Part shown: positions 34,379 through 44,252 of the stretch, piece after piece
How positions within the stretch are numbered: position 1 is the stretch's first letter
Layout of the letters: each line of letters opens with the position of its first letter
Assembly (NCBI GenBank): GCA_023423405.1
Contig: JAFAFR010000051.1
Span: forward strand, 1-48,596
DNA: 48,596 nucleotides
Source: Bacteroidota bacterium
GTDB taxonomy: Bacteria > Bacteroidota > Bacteroidia > Chitinophagales > Chitinophagaceae
Direction: 5' to 3'
Made by a program: the position numbers and the translations under genes
The notes under the pieces: model-generated
The model's database searches: none
What the model was told of the DNA's origin: nothing
What the model saw: only the letters and a program-made list of their open reading frames with translations

Positions 34379-36526
34379 ATGTTACACCCAAAAAGATACC
34401 TGGTAACGGCAGCCCTTCCCTATGCCAATGGCCTGAAACACATCGGCCACCTGGCGGGCGCCTACCTTCCTGCAGATATATATGTACGTTATCTCCGGGC
34501 CCGGAAAAAAGACGTGGTTTTTGTATGCGGCAGCGATGAACACGGCACGGCCATTCCCATCCAGGCCATGAAAGAAAATACCACGCCCCAGGCCATCATC
34601 GATAAATACCACGAGATCATCCGTCAAAACTTCGCCGACCTCGGCATTTCCTTTGACATTTATCACCGTACCAGCTCGCCCCTGCACCACGAAACTTCGC
34701 AGGAATTTTTCACGCGCCTCAACGATGCCGGTGAGCTCGAAACACGGGAGACCGAACAATATTTTGACGTGAAGGCCAATACCTTCCTGGCCGACCGTTA
34801 CATCAAAGGCACCTGTCCCAATTGCGGTTTCGAAAATGCGTATGGGGATCAGTGTGAGAAATGCGGCACGACGCTGAGTCCCGATGAACTGATCAATCCC
34901 GTTAGCACCCTCAGCGGCGAAGCGCCCATCAAGAAAAAAACCACCCACTGGTACCTGCCCCTCAACCGGCACGAAACATTTCTGCGGGAGTGGATCCTGG
35001 GACAGCACCAGGACGACTGGCGCGCAAACGTACTGGGCCAGTGCAAAAGCTGGCTCGATGGCGGACTGCAGCCCCGCGCCGTAACCCGCGACCTCGACTG
35101 GGGCATCAAAGTCCCGGTGGCAGGCGCCGAAGGAAAAGTGCTCTATGTGTGGTTCGACGCGCCTATTGGTTATATCAGCGCTACCAAACAATGGGCCCTC
35201 GACAACCAGCGCGACTGGCGACCCTACTGGAACGATAAAGACACCCAGCTCGTACACTTTATCGGAAAAGACAATATCGTTTTCCATTGCATCATTTTTC
35301 CCGTGATGCTGAAACTCGATGGACATATCCTGCCCGACAACGTGCCCAGCAACGAATTCCTGAACCTGGAAGGCGACAAGATGAGCACCAGCCGGAACTG
35401 GAAACTCGATATGCAGGACTATATCGACGACTTTGTGAAGAAGGAAAATGGTGGTCCCGCGCTGGTGGATGCACTGCGCTATTATCTCACCCAGATCGCG
35501 CCCGAAACCAAGGACAGCGAATTTACCTGGAAGGGATTCCAGGATGCCGTGAACAGCGAGCTCACCGATATCTTCGGCAACTTCGTGAACAGGGCTATGG
35601 TGCTCATGCACAAACTCACCGCCGGTAAAGTGCCGCCCCTGCATACAGACAGCCTCACGGATGCCGACAAGGCCATGATCGCACAACTGCAGACCACCAA
35701 AGAAAAGCTGGAGAAGCTGATCGAAGGATACAAATTCCGCGAAGCGCAATACGAGGTGATTGACCTGGCCCGCATCGGCAACCGCTACCTGCAGGGAAAA
35801 GAACCCTGGAAAGTGGTGAAGCAAACCGGGACCGACGGAAAGCCATTGCCCGAAGCGCAGCAGAACATCGACAATACCCTGCACATCTGTTTACAGACCT
35901 GTGCCAACCTGGCGATTTTCATTCATCCCTTCCTGCCCAATACGGCACAGAAAATGCTGCACATGATGAAGGTGGTGGAAAAGATACTCGATTGGGAAAA
36001 TGCCGGAAAAATGAAACTGCTGAGTGTAGGCTATAGCCTGCGTGCGCCGGAACTGCTCTTCCGCAAAATAGAAGACAGTGAAATAGAAGAGCAGGTGGAA
36101 AAACTGAAACGCAACAGCCTTCCTGCAAATGGTGCACCGGCCAGCGCGGCGCCCGATGCTACCAAAGAAGAAGCAGCCCCCACGCACAGCCCGGTAAAAG
36201 AACTTATCCAGTTCGACGACTTCGCGAAAATAGACCTGCGCACGGGGAAAATATTGCAAGCCGAAAAAGTGGAGAAGGCCGATAAGCTGCTGAAACTTAC
36301 GATAGACATGGGTTTTGAAACGCGCACCGTCGTGAGCGGCATCGCCCAGCATTTCCAGCCCGACGCCATTGTTGGCCGCCAGGTGGTGGTGGTAACCAAC
36401 CTCGCCCCGCGGAAAATGCGCGGCATCGAAAGCAATGGCATGATCCTGATGGCCTCCGATGCCGAAGGCAGGCTCTTTTTTGTGGAGCCCGAAACAGCCA
36501 TCGCCCCCGGCTCTGGCGTAAGCTGA
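34379..36526 (+). CDS. metG: Methionyl-tRNA synthetase
   Basis: Charges tRNA-Met with methionine in the cytoplasm. At 715 aa it is the long, dimeric form. The class I HIGH motif is HIGH at residues 21-24 within NGLKHIGHLAGAYLPADIY, a zinc knuckle is present (CPNCGFENAYGDQCEKCG, near 145-162), and the KMSKS loop reads DKMSTS near residue 336. After the anticodon-binding helical domain there is a linker rich in Ala/Pro (about 585-615) and a C-terminal tRNA-binding OB domain (about 617-715: DDFAKIDLRTGKILQAEKV). The ATG at 34379 follows an exact promoter box by 5 nt. A strong terminator follows the stop. Confidence 0.98.
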   Translation: MLHPKRYLVTAALPYANGLKHIGHLAGAYLPADIYVRYLRARKKDVVFVCGSDEHGTAIPIQAMKENTTPQAIIDKYHEIIRQNFADLGISFDIYHRTSSPLHHETSQEFFTRLNDAGELETRETEQYFDVKANTFLADRYIKGTCPNCGFENAYGDQCEKCGTTLSPDELINPVSTLSGEAPIKKKTTHWYLPLNRHETFLREWILGQHQDDWRANVLGQCKSWLDGGLQPRAVTRDLDWGIKVPVAGAEGKVLYVWFDAPIGYISATKQWALDNQRDWRPYWNDKDTQLVHFIGKDNIVFHCIIFPVMLKLDGHILPDNVPSNEFLNLEGDKMSTSRNWKLDMQDYIDDFVKKENGGPALVDALRYYLTQIAPETKDSEFTWKGFQDAVNSELTDIFGNFVNRAMVLMHKLTAGKVPPLHTDSLTDADKAMIAQLQTTKEKLEKLIEGYKFREAQYEVIDLARIGNRYLQGKEPWKVVKQTGTDGKPLPEAQQNIDNTLHICLQTCANLAIFIHPFLPNTAQKMLHMMKVVEKILDWENAGKMKLLSVGYSLRAPELLFRKIEDSEIEEQVEKLKRNSLPANGAPASAAPDATKEEAAPTHSPVKELIQFDDFAKIDLRTGKILQAEKVEKADKLLKLTIDMGFETRTVVSGIAQHFQPDAIVGRQVVVVTNLAPRKMRGIESNGMILMASDAEGRLFFVEPETAIAPGSGVS

Positions 36527-36547
36527 TAAAAGACCATTTCGCATAAG

Positions 36548-36579
36548 GGAGGATGTGGTAATACATCCTCCTTTTTTTT
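36548..36579 (+). terminator. Intrinsic terminator after metG
   Basis: A perfect 9-bp stem, GGAGGATGT / ACATCCTCC, with loop GGTAAT, followed directly by eight T. It ends metG just before the AsmA-like gene. Confidence 0.92.
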
Positions 36580-36593
36580 GTAATTTGAGGTAC

Positions 36594-39500
36594 ATGAGCA
36601 GTGCCAGAAGGAAAAGATGGATCATTATTGTAGCGAGCGCCCTGTTTCTGGGACTGCTCCTATCGCTGGGACTATTCATCCGCCTCCGTTCCGTGTCTGC
36701 CGTAAAGCAACTCGTCACCACGCTTTCCAACGGCCAGTACTCTTTCGACGCCAGGGGCATTCGTGTCGATCCTTTTACCTTCCAGGTAACCGGTCGTAAT
36801 TTCAAACTCTATCCCCTGCACCCGGGTGAAGGCAACAACGAATTTGAATTGCATGCCGATTCGCTTTCCCTGAAACTCTCTCATATCTTCCGGCTCATCT
36901 TCCTGAAAAAACTTTCGGTCCGGAATTTCAATCTGGTCAATCCTTCGCTGACCATGAAAGTGTATGAGAAAGACAGCACGCGCCAAAACCAGGTCCACGA
37001 AAAGATGGCGCCACTCCATGTGCAGGTGGCCAGGATGCAGGATATTTTTTTCCAGGTGCTCAGCTCCCTGCAGGTACAACAATTCAGTTTGAAAAACGGG
37101 CAGATTGCTTTTTATCCCGATTACAGCGACAGCCGTAACCACTATTACCTGAACCATATTTTCCTGGAGATAAAAGACCTGCGCCTGATGAAGCGCATTT
37201 CGGAATGGGACAATGAAAACAGGGTGGGCATCCGCTTCATACTGGATCATCCCACCATCCGGTATCCCGACTCCACGGTGGCCATCAACCTCGACGGGCT
37301 GTACTGGGATTCGCGCGAAAAGAAATTTGACATGAGCGGACTGGGATTCCACAAACAGATAAAGGATTCGGAAAACGACAGTTCCGGTTTCCGGCTCGAA
37401 GGCATTGAGCTCGACAGCCTCAACTGGAACCGCCTTCTTACCGAAGGCCGGGTGGAACTGGGAGAACTGAAAGCCGCCAAAGGTTATTTTTCGAGTAATG
37501 AGATCCGCCTGAAACGCAACCGCGACAGTACCCAACTGAAACCAGCCAATAACCTGCTCGATATCATTGGGCCCATCCTGGTGAAGAAGCTGTCGATCTT
37601 TGAAATTGAATTTACCGGTAATACACACACGAAAAGAGGAAAAGAGGTTTTGCAGATCAACGGGGAACAATTGCTGGTGAAGGATCTCAGGATCGACAAG
37701 TCGCTTCCGAACAAAGTGGAGCTGCAGGAATTGCAGTTGAAAGTGAAAGCCGTACTCGAATCCGACAGCACACACGATTTCCAGAGCGGCTTCGGAGAAC
37801 TGAACATCGCCAACAACAACCTGGTGCTGAAAGACTATTTCCTGCGGTCTTCCCGCGCCAGTTCAACGGGCAAGAACAGGATCAATGTGAAGGAGTTGGC
37901 GCTGATGGACCTCTCCATTGGCGAACTAGTCAATGGCCGGCTGAAAGCCCGTGAGCTGGTGCTCACTGACCCTGAAGCGCAGTTGCTGCTGCCGAAAGGG
38001 AAGGGAAAAAAATCAGATTTCAGTTGGGAAAGAATACGCCGGAAATACGCCGGGAAAATGGACATCGGCTGGGTGCGCATCAACAATGCACGCGTGCACG
38101 TAAGCCAGGAAGGAGCGAAGAATCCGCTCATCAGCACCGATTCCTTTTACGCCGTCATCGGCAGCAAAACCATCTTAAGAAGCCGCACCATCGAGGAGAT
38201 CTTTGCCGTTGAAAATTCTCTTTCCATGCCTCACCTCGCCATCCGCCTGCCCAACCTGATGGTGGATTGCCGCAATGCGCGGTACGAAAACCAAAGCGTA
38301 TACGCCGACCTCGCCACCGGCCGCTCGCGCGATGGAAACATCCGCTTCACACTGAAGAACATCAGCGCAACGGACCTCAATACAGCAGGCATCCTCCAGC
38401 AAAAGGATTCCACCTGGATAAGAATACTGAACATCGGGAGCGGTGATGTATTCATCCGGCTCCCGGGCAAAAAAAAGAAAGCCGACAGCAGCAGGAGCCG
38501 GATCATGCAATCAGATCTCATCCGCACCATCCATTCCGGCCCGCTTCGACTGCACCTGCAGGGAAACGGCATCGATCTCCGCACTACGCTCGACACGCTG
38601 GCGCTGGAAAAACTCCAGCAGCAAGAGAATGGATGGGCCTGGGACAGCCTGCTGGTCGGGGGCCGGCAACTGTCGCTGGCAAAAGAAGGGCTCAATGGAA
38701 AAACCGGCAGTTTCCTGTTCAGCAATTATGGTGAAACGGTTATTAACCAGGGGCAGTGGGAAATCAAAAACGACCGGTTGAATGCTTCGGTTACGGTTCC
38801 CCGTTTGAAAGTGGAAACCGGCATCCATCATTCCGCTGAAGTCATTTCTTCCCTGAAAAACATCGACCTCGAAAAGCCCACGATCCATCTGCTGCTCCGG
38901 AAAAGCAGTAGCGCTGCCGCCGAAGGTGGCGCGGGTGCAAAAACGCCGCTGGACCTGCCCCGCATCCAACTGCTCGATCCCGTGATCCGCATTGAGAAGG
39001 AAGACAGCGCAGGCGTAAAACAACTGGCTGCTGCGGAAGGCGGCAGGGTACGCATCAACACCCTGCACCTCGAAGGAAAAACCGTTTCCACCAAAGGGAT
39101 CGACATCGACCTCCGCCGGATCAGTACCTTCCAGCCCCATTTCGATCTGCAGGTTCCCTTCCTGCAGGTAGCGACCGGCCCCATCCGGATGCAGCCGGGC
39201 AAGCCTTTCAGCACCCAACTGGAAAAGCTGCAACTGGAAAGCGGCCAACTGCATATCAACGACGGTAAAAAAAATATTGCCATCGGAGAAACCGACCTGA
39301 AACTCGCCCGCAGTTTCCGCATCAATACTTCGCCCGATTCGCTCAAGAGATTGTTGTCCTCCCTGCCCCACCTTCAACTATCGGCAGCCACCTTCCTGTA
39401 TGAAAAACGCGACCGCCGCTTCCTGGCGAGCGGCCTGCAGGTAGAATCGGCCAATAAGGAAATCCGCTTCGACAGTTTACAATGGACCTCCAGCCTTCCG

Positions 39501-40409
39501 CGCGACAGCTTTTTCAGGCAGGCCGTTTTCCAGAAAGATTTCATCCAGATGCATACCGGGAAAGGCAGCATCCGCGGATACGAAATGATACCGCTTGCCG
39601 CCGATACCGCCTGGCGGATCCGCGAAATGCAACTCGATCGTTTACGCATGCTCGTGGAACGCGATAAAAGGTTTCCGCCCGACAGCGTGCCCTATCGCCC
39701 GCTGCTGACGGGATCGCTGGAATCGATCCCGCTGCCCGTTGCCATCGACAGGATCGACCTCTCGAACAGCGAGATCCGTTACAACGAGATCGCAGAAAAG
39801 AACGGCCGCGAAGGGACCATATTTTTCAACGACCTCACGGCAACCGTACGCGATGCCCGTAACTACGACATCAGCGAAACCGACAGCCTGCGCATTTCCG
39901 CCCGCACCAAACTGATGGGCCAGGGCGACCTGCGCCTTTCTTTTTCCGAATCCTATACCGACAGCCTGAAAGGTTTTTTCATGCTGGTGCGTATGGGTAA
40001 AATGCCTTTCGATGCACTGTCGCCCTTACTGCAACCCATGTTCAATATAAAAATTGAAAGAGGGCAGATGGACAGTTTGTCGCTCCGCGTCAAAGCGAAC
40101 GATTACCTGGCCTATGGCAAAATGGACATGAACTACCACCACCTGAAAGTATTTCTGCTCAAAGAAGATGGCCGCAAGAAAGCCTTTCTCAGCCGGGTGC
40201 TGAATACGCTGGTGCGCACCAACAATACACGGTCGGGCATGGTGTTCCGGGAAAGAATGCGGAACAAATCGACTTTCAATTACTGGGGAAAGATTGCGCT
40301 GAGTGGCCTGCTCACCAATATGGGCGTGCAAAAGAACAAGAAGGCGGAAAAAAAATACCGCCGGGAAATGTTACATCTTAATCTTCCGTCGAGCCTGCTG
40401 GAGGAATGA
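36594..40409 (+). CDS. Very large AsmA-like membrane-anchored protein
   Basis: 1,271 aa from the ATG at 36594; the frame is open to 36555, but that lies in the metG terminator. One N-terminal membrane helix (about 8-28) is followed by a long periplasmic region of repeating beta-strand patterns with many [L/I]xLxxL alternations and Asp-Ser-Leu turns, as in AsmA/DUF748/TamB-type proteins. These bridge the periplasm and are thought to carry phospholipids to the outer membrane. RIDLSNSEIRYNEIAEK and TIFFNDLTATVRDARN near residues 1055-1085 are typical of the AsmA/DUF748 C-terminal part. It ends in basic residues. Its last 32 bp overlap the 3' end of the convergent kinase gene. Confidence 0.8.
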   Translation: MSSARRKRWIIIVASALFLGLLLSLGLFIRLRSVSAVKQLVTTLSNGQYSFDARGIRVDPFTFQVTGRNFKLYPLHPGEGNNEFELHADSLSLKLSHIFRLIFLKKLSVRNFNLVNPSLTMKVYEKDSTRQNQVHEKMAPLHVQVARMQDIFFQVLSSLQVQQFSLKNGQIAFYPDYSDSRNHYYLNHIFLEIKDLRLMKRISEWDNENRVGIRFILDHPTIRYPDSTVAINLDGLYWDSREKKFDMSGLGFHKQIKDSENDSSGFRLEGIELDSLNWNRLLTEGRVELGELKAAKGYFSSNEIRLKRNRDSTQLKPANNLLDIIGPILVKKLSIFEIEFTGNTHTKRGKEVLQINGEQLLVKDLRIDKSLPNKVELQELQLKVKAVLESDSTHDFQSGFGELNIANNNLVLKDYFLRSSRASSTGKNRINVKELALMDLSIGELVNGRLKARELVLTDPEAQLLLPKGKGKKSDFSWERIRRKYAGKMDIGWVRINNARVHVSQEGAKNPLISTDSFYAVIGSKTILRSRTIEEIFAVENSLSMPHLAIRLPNLMVDCRNARYENQSVYADLATGRSRDGNIRFTLKNISATDLNTAGILQQKDSTWIRILNIGSGDVFIRLPGKKKKADSSRSRIMQSDLIRTIHSGPLRLHLQGNGIDLRTTLDTLALEKLQQQENGWAWDSLLVGGRQLSLAKEGLNGKTGSFLFSNYGETVINQGQWEIKNDRLNASVTVPRLKVETGIHHSAEVISSLKNIDLEKPTIHLLLRKSSSAAAEGGAGAKTPLDLPRIQLLDPVIRIEKEDSAGVKQLAAAEGGRVRINTLHLEGKTVSTKGIDIDLRRISTFQPHFDLQVPFLQVATGPIRMQPGKPFSTQLEKLQLESGQLHINDGKKNIAIGETDLKLARSFRINTSPDSLKRLLSSLPHLQLSAATFLYEKRDRRFLASGLQVESANKEIRFDSLQWTSSLPRDSFFRQAVFQKDFIQMHTGKGSIRGYEMIPLAADTAWRIREMQLDRLRMLVERDKRFPPDSVPYRPLLTGSLESIPLPVAIDRIDLSNSEIRYNEIAEKNGREGTIFFNDLTATVRDARNYDISETDSLRISARTKLMGQGDLRLSFSESYTDSLKGFFMLVRMGKMPFDALSPLLQPMFNIKIERGQMDSLSLRVKANDYLAYGKMDMNYHHLKVFLLKEDGRKKAFLSRVLNTLVRTNNTRSGMVFRERMRNKSTFNYWGKIALSGLLTNMGVQKNKKAEKKYRREMLHLNLPSSLLEE

Positions 40410-41706
40410 CCAGCAGCAGGTCCATCACATTGGTTTGGGTGGGACCTGTATGCAGCAGGCCGCCATAGCGGCTGAAAAAACCAAAAGCATCGTTTTCGGC
40501 TAGCCATGGCCGGGGATCAACTTTTTCCGCGGCCAGTTTTTTGATCAGTTCCGGGGTGATACAGGCGCCGGCCGCATCGGTGGGGCCATCGGTACCATCA
40601 GTGCCACCACATAACAGGGCCGGGTAACCGAAGGAGGGATTTTTCAGGATATGATCCAGTGCCGCCAGCGCCAGGTGCTGGTTGCGGCCACCTTTTCCGC
40701 TGCCCTTTACTGTTACGGTTGTTTCACCGCCGGCCAGCAGGCAGCCGCGGCCAGTCCATTTCATAGCCTTCGCGCGCTGCAGCCATTCGAGCGCCTGTTG
40801 TTCCGCGTCTCCTTCCAGCGGGTGAGGATCAACGTGAGCTTCGTAGCCCAGCGCCTGCGCGGCTGCGGCGGCTGCGGCCAGGGCCACAAGATTGGTGCCG
40901 ATGAGTTCGTTCAATACGTTTTGAAAAAGAGGGTCGCCGGGTTTGGGGGTATCGGCGATATCGCCGTGCAAACCCGCTTCCAGCCTGGCTTTTATAGCAG
41001 GTGGCAGATCGGGCAGCAGGTGGTATTTTTCCAGCACCGCCGCTGCATCTTTGAAATAGCCGGGATCGGGAACGGTGGGCCCGCTGGCGATCACGGCAGG
41101 ATCATCACCCGGCACATCGCTGAGCAGTAAAGCGTGCAGGGAGGCGGGCTGCACCAGCCGCGCCAGTTGTCCGCCCTTCAATGTGCTGAAATGTTTGCGC
41201 ACCGTGTTGATCTCCCCGATGGCCGCGCCCGAATGCAGCAGCGCTTTGGAAAGCCATTGCCAGTCGGCCAGTGAAATGCCCGGCGCCAGGTCGGCCACCA
41301 GGGCCGAAGCGCCACCGCTGATCAATACCAGCACCAGGTCGTTTTCTTTCAGGTCGTTTAACAGTTCGCCGATGCGCGCGGCAGCTTTTTCACCGGCGCT
41401 GTCGGGAACCGGATGGCCTGTTTCCAACTGCGGCCAGTGCAGACCCGGCAAGGCATGGCCGTATTTGGTCACCACCAGCGCATCCGTTATGGCGTCGCCC
41501 AGAATCCGCTGCGCTTCCAGCGCCATGGCCGATGCTGCTTTTCCCAGCGACAACAACACCAGCCGGCGCAAAGCGGAACGGTTGTACAACTTGTTACCAA
41601 TGCGCAGTTGGCCACTCTCCAGCGAAAGGTGCGCGGGCAATAGAGCCGCCGGCTGCACGGCCCGGTAGCCGGCTTCAAAAATGCGGATGAGCTCTTTTTC
41701 AACCAT
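40378..41706 (-). CDS. Glycerate 2-kinase (GckA/TtuD, DUF4147 family)
   Basis: 442 aa from the ATG at 41706; upstream in-frame codons to 41778 do not fit the family. Phosphorylates D-glycerate to 2-phosphoglycerate with ATP, linking glyoxylate, serine or tartrate breakdown to glycolysis. Family marks are LLSLGKAASAMA near the N-terminus, TGHPVPDSAGEKAA, VLISGGASALV, INTVRKHFSTLKGGQLA, LLLSDVPGDDPAVIASGPT, GCLLAGGETTVTVKGSGKGG RNQ and GTDGTDGPTDAAGA. No glyoxylate or hydroxypyruvate genes are adjacent, so the pathway context is not visible. Confidence 0.93.
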   Translation of the reverse strand: MVEKELIRIFEAGYRAVQPAALLPAHLSLESGQLRIGNKLYNRSALRRLVLLSLGKAASAMALEAQRILGDAITDALVVTKYGHALPGLHWPQLETGHPVPDSAGEKAAARIGELLNDLKENDLVLVLISGGASALVADLAPGISLADWQWLSKALLHSGAAIGEINTVRKHFSTLKGGQLARLVQPASLHALLLSDVPGDDPAVIASGPTVPDPGYFKDAAAVLEKYHLLPDLPPAIKARLEAGLHGDIADTPKPGDPLFQNVLNELIGTNLVALAAAAAAAQALGYEAHVDPHPLEGDAEQQALEWLQRAKAMKWTGRGCLLAGGETTVTVKGSGKGGRNQHLALAALDHILKNPSFGYPALLCGGTDGTDGPTDAAGACITPELIKKLAAEKVDPRPWLAENDAFGFFSRYGGLLHTGPTQTNVMDLLLVIPPAGSTED

Positions 41707-41832
41707 TGTTGTGGTGATGCGTTTAACAACTGTTGTGAATGTCTTTTTACCCCTGCTACGGATATCTTTTGCCTCCACTGCGAATATCCGTTTTACGCCG
41801 GAGGGAAAAACAAAAATCCTTACCTTCGGTTA

Positions 41833-41856
41833 AATTAGTTGTTTAGCTAACTAATT
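41833..41856. promoter_or_regulatory. 24-bp palindrome, candidate operator for fadN
   Basis: AATTAGTT (41833-41840) and AACTAATT (41849-41856) form perfect 8-bp arms around GTTTAGCT. It sits 13 nt before the fadN ATG and just after TACCTTCG (41821-41828, one mismatch to TAnnTTTG). The site would cover the transcription start, as expected for a MarR- or TetR-type repressor. The regulator gene is not in the window. Confidence 0.5.
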
Positions 41857-41869
41857 CAATTGCGCGCAT

Positions 41870-44248
41870 ATGAAAAGAACGATCAAAAAAGTTGCCGTGC
41901 TCGGAAGTGGTGTTATGGGATCCCGTATTGCCTGTCACTTTGCCGGCGCCGGCTTGCAGGTATTGCTGCTCGATATGGTGCCGAAAGAAGCGGCCGACAG
42001 CACCGATAAAGCGGCCCGTAACAAACTGGTGAACGATGCCCTGCAGGCTGCCCTCAAAAGCAATCCCTCTCCTGTTTTTACGAAGGATGTGGTGAAGCGC
42101 ATCAGCACGGGAAATTTTTCCGACAATATGAAGGACATAGCCGGTGTGGACTGGATCATAGAAGTAGTAGTGGAGCGGCTCGATATCAAAAAACAATTGT
42201 TCGACCAGGTGGAACAGTTTCGCAAACCCGGCACCCTGGTGAGTTCCAATACCTCGGGCATTCCCATTCACCTGATGGCCGAGGGCCGGTCGGAAGATTT
42301 CCGCAAACATTTCTGCGGTACGCACTTTTTTAATCCGCCCCGCTACCTGCGTCTGCTGGAGATCATTCCCACGCCGGAAACCGATGGGGCCGTAACGGAT
42401 TTCCTGCTGCAATTCGGCAGCCTGCAATTGGGAAAAACAACCGTTCTCTGCAAAGACACGCCCGCCTTTATTGCCAACCGCATTGGCGTATACGGCATCA
42501 TGGCCATCTTTGGCTTGCTCGATAAATTGTCGCTCACCATCGATGAAGTGGAGGCGCTTACTGGTCCCGTTATAGGACGACCGAAATCGGCCACCTTCCG
42601 CACGGCCGATGTGGTGGGCATCGACACCCTCGTAAAAGTGGCGAAGGGCGTGGCGGATAATTGTCCGCAGGACGAACAGCGCGCTGCATTCACCATTCCC
42701 GCCTGGCTCGATAAAATGGTAGCGAACAACTGGCTGGGTGATAAAACCGGTCAGGGTTTCTTCAAAAAAACTAAAAGCAGCAAGGGCGAAACGGAGATCC
42801 TAACGCTCAACCTGTCGGCCATGGAATACGGGCCGCGGCAGAAACCAAAATTCGCTACGCTTGATGCCGCGAAGCCCGTGGAAGACCTCGCCGCACGGTT
42901 AAAAATACTGGTGAAGGGGCAGGACAAGGCAGGAGAATTCTATCGTCATTTTCACTATGGTTTGTTCTCCTATATTTCGCACCGCATACCGGAGATCTCC
43001 GATGAGATCTATCGCGTGGACGACGCGATGATGGCGGGTTTCGGCTGGGAAATCGGGGCCTTCGAAAGCTGGGATGTGCTGGGTGTGCAGCAAACCGTTA
43101 GCGATATGAAAGCCGCAGGATATGCAGTGGCCCCCTGGGTGGAAGAAATGCTCGCCGGCGGCGCTGGTTCTTTTTATAAAGTGGAGAAGGGCAAAAGATA
43201 TTACTACGATCCCGCAGGCAAAACTTACCAGCCCGTGCCGGGCGGTGATGCCTTTATTGTGATGAAGAATTTTTCCGGCGAAACGGTTTGGAAAAACAGT
43301 GCCTGCCGCACCTATCATTTAGGCGACGATGTACTGGGACTCGAATGGTACACCAAGATGGGCAGCATTGGCGGCGAAGTGCTGGAAGGCATACAAACAT
43401 CCATTTCACTGGCCGAGCAAAAATATCGCGGGCTGGTGATCGCCAACGATACCGCCAATTTCAGCGCCGGCGCCAACGTGGGCATGATCTTCATGTTTGC
43501 GATTGAACAGGAATACGATGAGCTCGATATGGCCATCCGCCAGTTCCAGCAAACCATGATGCGTGCGCGTTATTCTTCTGTTCCCGTGGTGGTGGCGCCA
43601 CATGCGCTTACGCTGGGCGGCGCCTGCGAGCTGACGCTGCATTCCGACAAAGCCTGCGCTGCCGCAGAAACCTATATCGGCCTGGTGGAACTGGGCGTGG
43701 GATTGATTCCCGGCGGTGGCGGCACCAAGGAATTCGTGCTGCGTGCGGCCGATGAAATGCACGAAGACGAACCCGAAACCATCACGCTGAAGAATCGTTT
43801 TCTCACCATCGCCACTGCGAAAGTGGCCACCTCTGCCGCCGAAGCTTTTGACATGGGTATTCTCCGCAAGGGCCACGATGAAGTGGTGATGAACCAGGGC
43901 CGCCGCATCAGCGAAGCGAAAAGATCGGTGCTGGAAATTTCCGACAGCGGTTATATAACGCCGGTGCAGCGAACAGACATCAGGGTATTGGGACAAAGCG
44001 CGCTGGGCGCCCTGCTTACCGGCATCAACGGCATGTGGCGCGCCAACTATGCTACCGAGCACGATGCCCTGGTGGCGCGGAAACTGGCCTATGTGATGTG
44101 CGGCGGCGATCTCAGCGAGCCCACGCTGGTATCGGAGCAATACCTGCTGGACCTGGAACGCGAAGCCTTTCTTTCCCTCTGTGGGGAAAAGAAAACCCTG
44201 GAAAGGATCCAGAGCGTATTGAAATCCGGCAAACCCATCCGAAATTAG
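41870..44248 (+). CDS. fadN: 3-hydroxyacyl-CoA dehydrogenase/enoyl-CoA hydratase (FadN type)
   Basis: A bifunctional fatty-acid beta-oxidation enzyme: hydration of enoyl-CoA and NAD-dependent oxidation of 3-hydroxyacyl-CoA. At 792 aa and with the dehydrogenase first it matches B. subtilis FadN, not E. coli FadB. The Rossmann motif is VAVLGSGVMGSRIACHFAGA (9-28); catalytic-region marks are VSSNTSGIPIH and CGTHFFNPPRYLRLLEIIP. A dehydrogenase C-terminal domain (about 200-300 and again in the middle) precedes a crotonase domain (about 505-700) with SAGANVGM and both glutamates that act in hydratases (GGACEL and LVELGVGLIPGG). The usual thiolase and acyl-CoA dehydrogenase partners are not adjacent; an ABC transporter follows after 4 bp. 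Confidence 0.92.
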   Translation: MKRTIKKVAVLGSGVMGSRIACHFAGAGLQVLLLDMVPKEAADSTDKAARNKLVNDALQAALKSNPSPVFTKDVVKRISTGNFSDNMKDIAGVDWIIEVVVERLDIKKQLFDQVEQFRKPGTLVSSNTSGIPIHLMAEGRSEDFRKHFCGTHFFNPPRYLRLLEIIPTPETDGAVTDFLLQFGSLQLGKTTVLCKDTPAFIANRIGVYGIMAIFGLLDKLSLTIDEVEALTGPVIGRPKSATFRTADVVGIDTLVKVAKGVADNCPQDEQRAAFTIPAWLDKMVANNWLGDKTGQGFFKKTKSSKGETEILTLNLSAMEYGPRQKPKFATLDAAKPVEDLAARLKILVKGQDKAGEFYRHFHYGLFSYISHRIPEISDEIYRVDDAMMAGFGWEIGAFESWDVLGVQQTVSDMKAAGYAVAPWVEEMLAGGAGSFYKVEKGKRYYYDPAGKTYQPVPGGDAFIVMKNFSGETVWKNSACRTYHLGDDVLGLEWYTKMGSIGGEVLEGIQTSISLAEQKYRGLVIANDTANFSAGANVGMIFMFAIEQEYDELDMAIRQFQQTMMRARYSSVPVVVAPHALTLGGACELTLHSDKACAAAETYIGLVELGVGLIPGGGGTKEFVLRAADEMHEDEPETITLKNRFLTIATAKVATSAAEAFDMGILRKGHDEVVMNQGRRISEAKRSVLEISDSGYITPVQRTDIRVLGQSALGALLTGINGMWRANYATEHDALVARKLAYVMCGGDLSEPTLVSEQYLLDLEREAFLSLCGEKKTLERIQSVLKSGKPIRN

Positions 44249-44252
44249 TGGG

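Noticed and set aside
34382..35884. 500-codon minus-strand frame opposite metG
   Set aside because: Shadow of the metG frame; no domain, and metG is beyond doubt.
40336..40400. Terminator sought between the AsmA-like and glycerate kinase genes
   Set aside because: No stem followed by a T-run is visible on either strand; the genes overlap instead.
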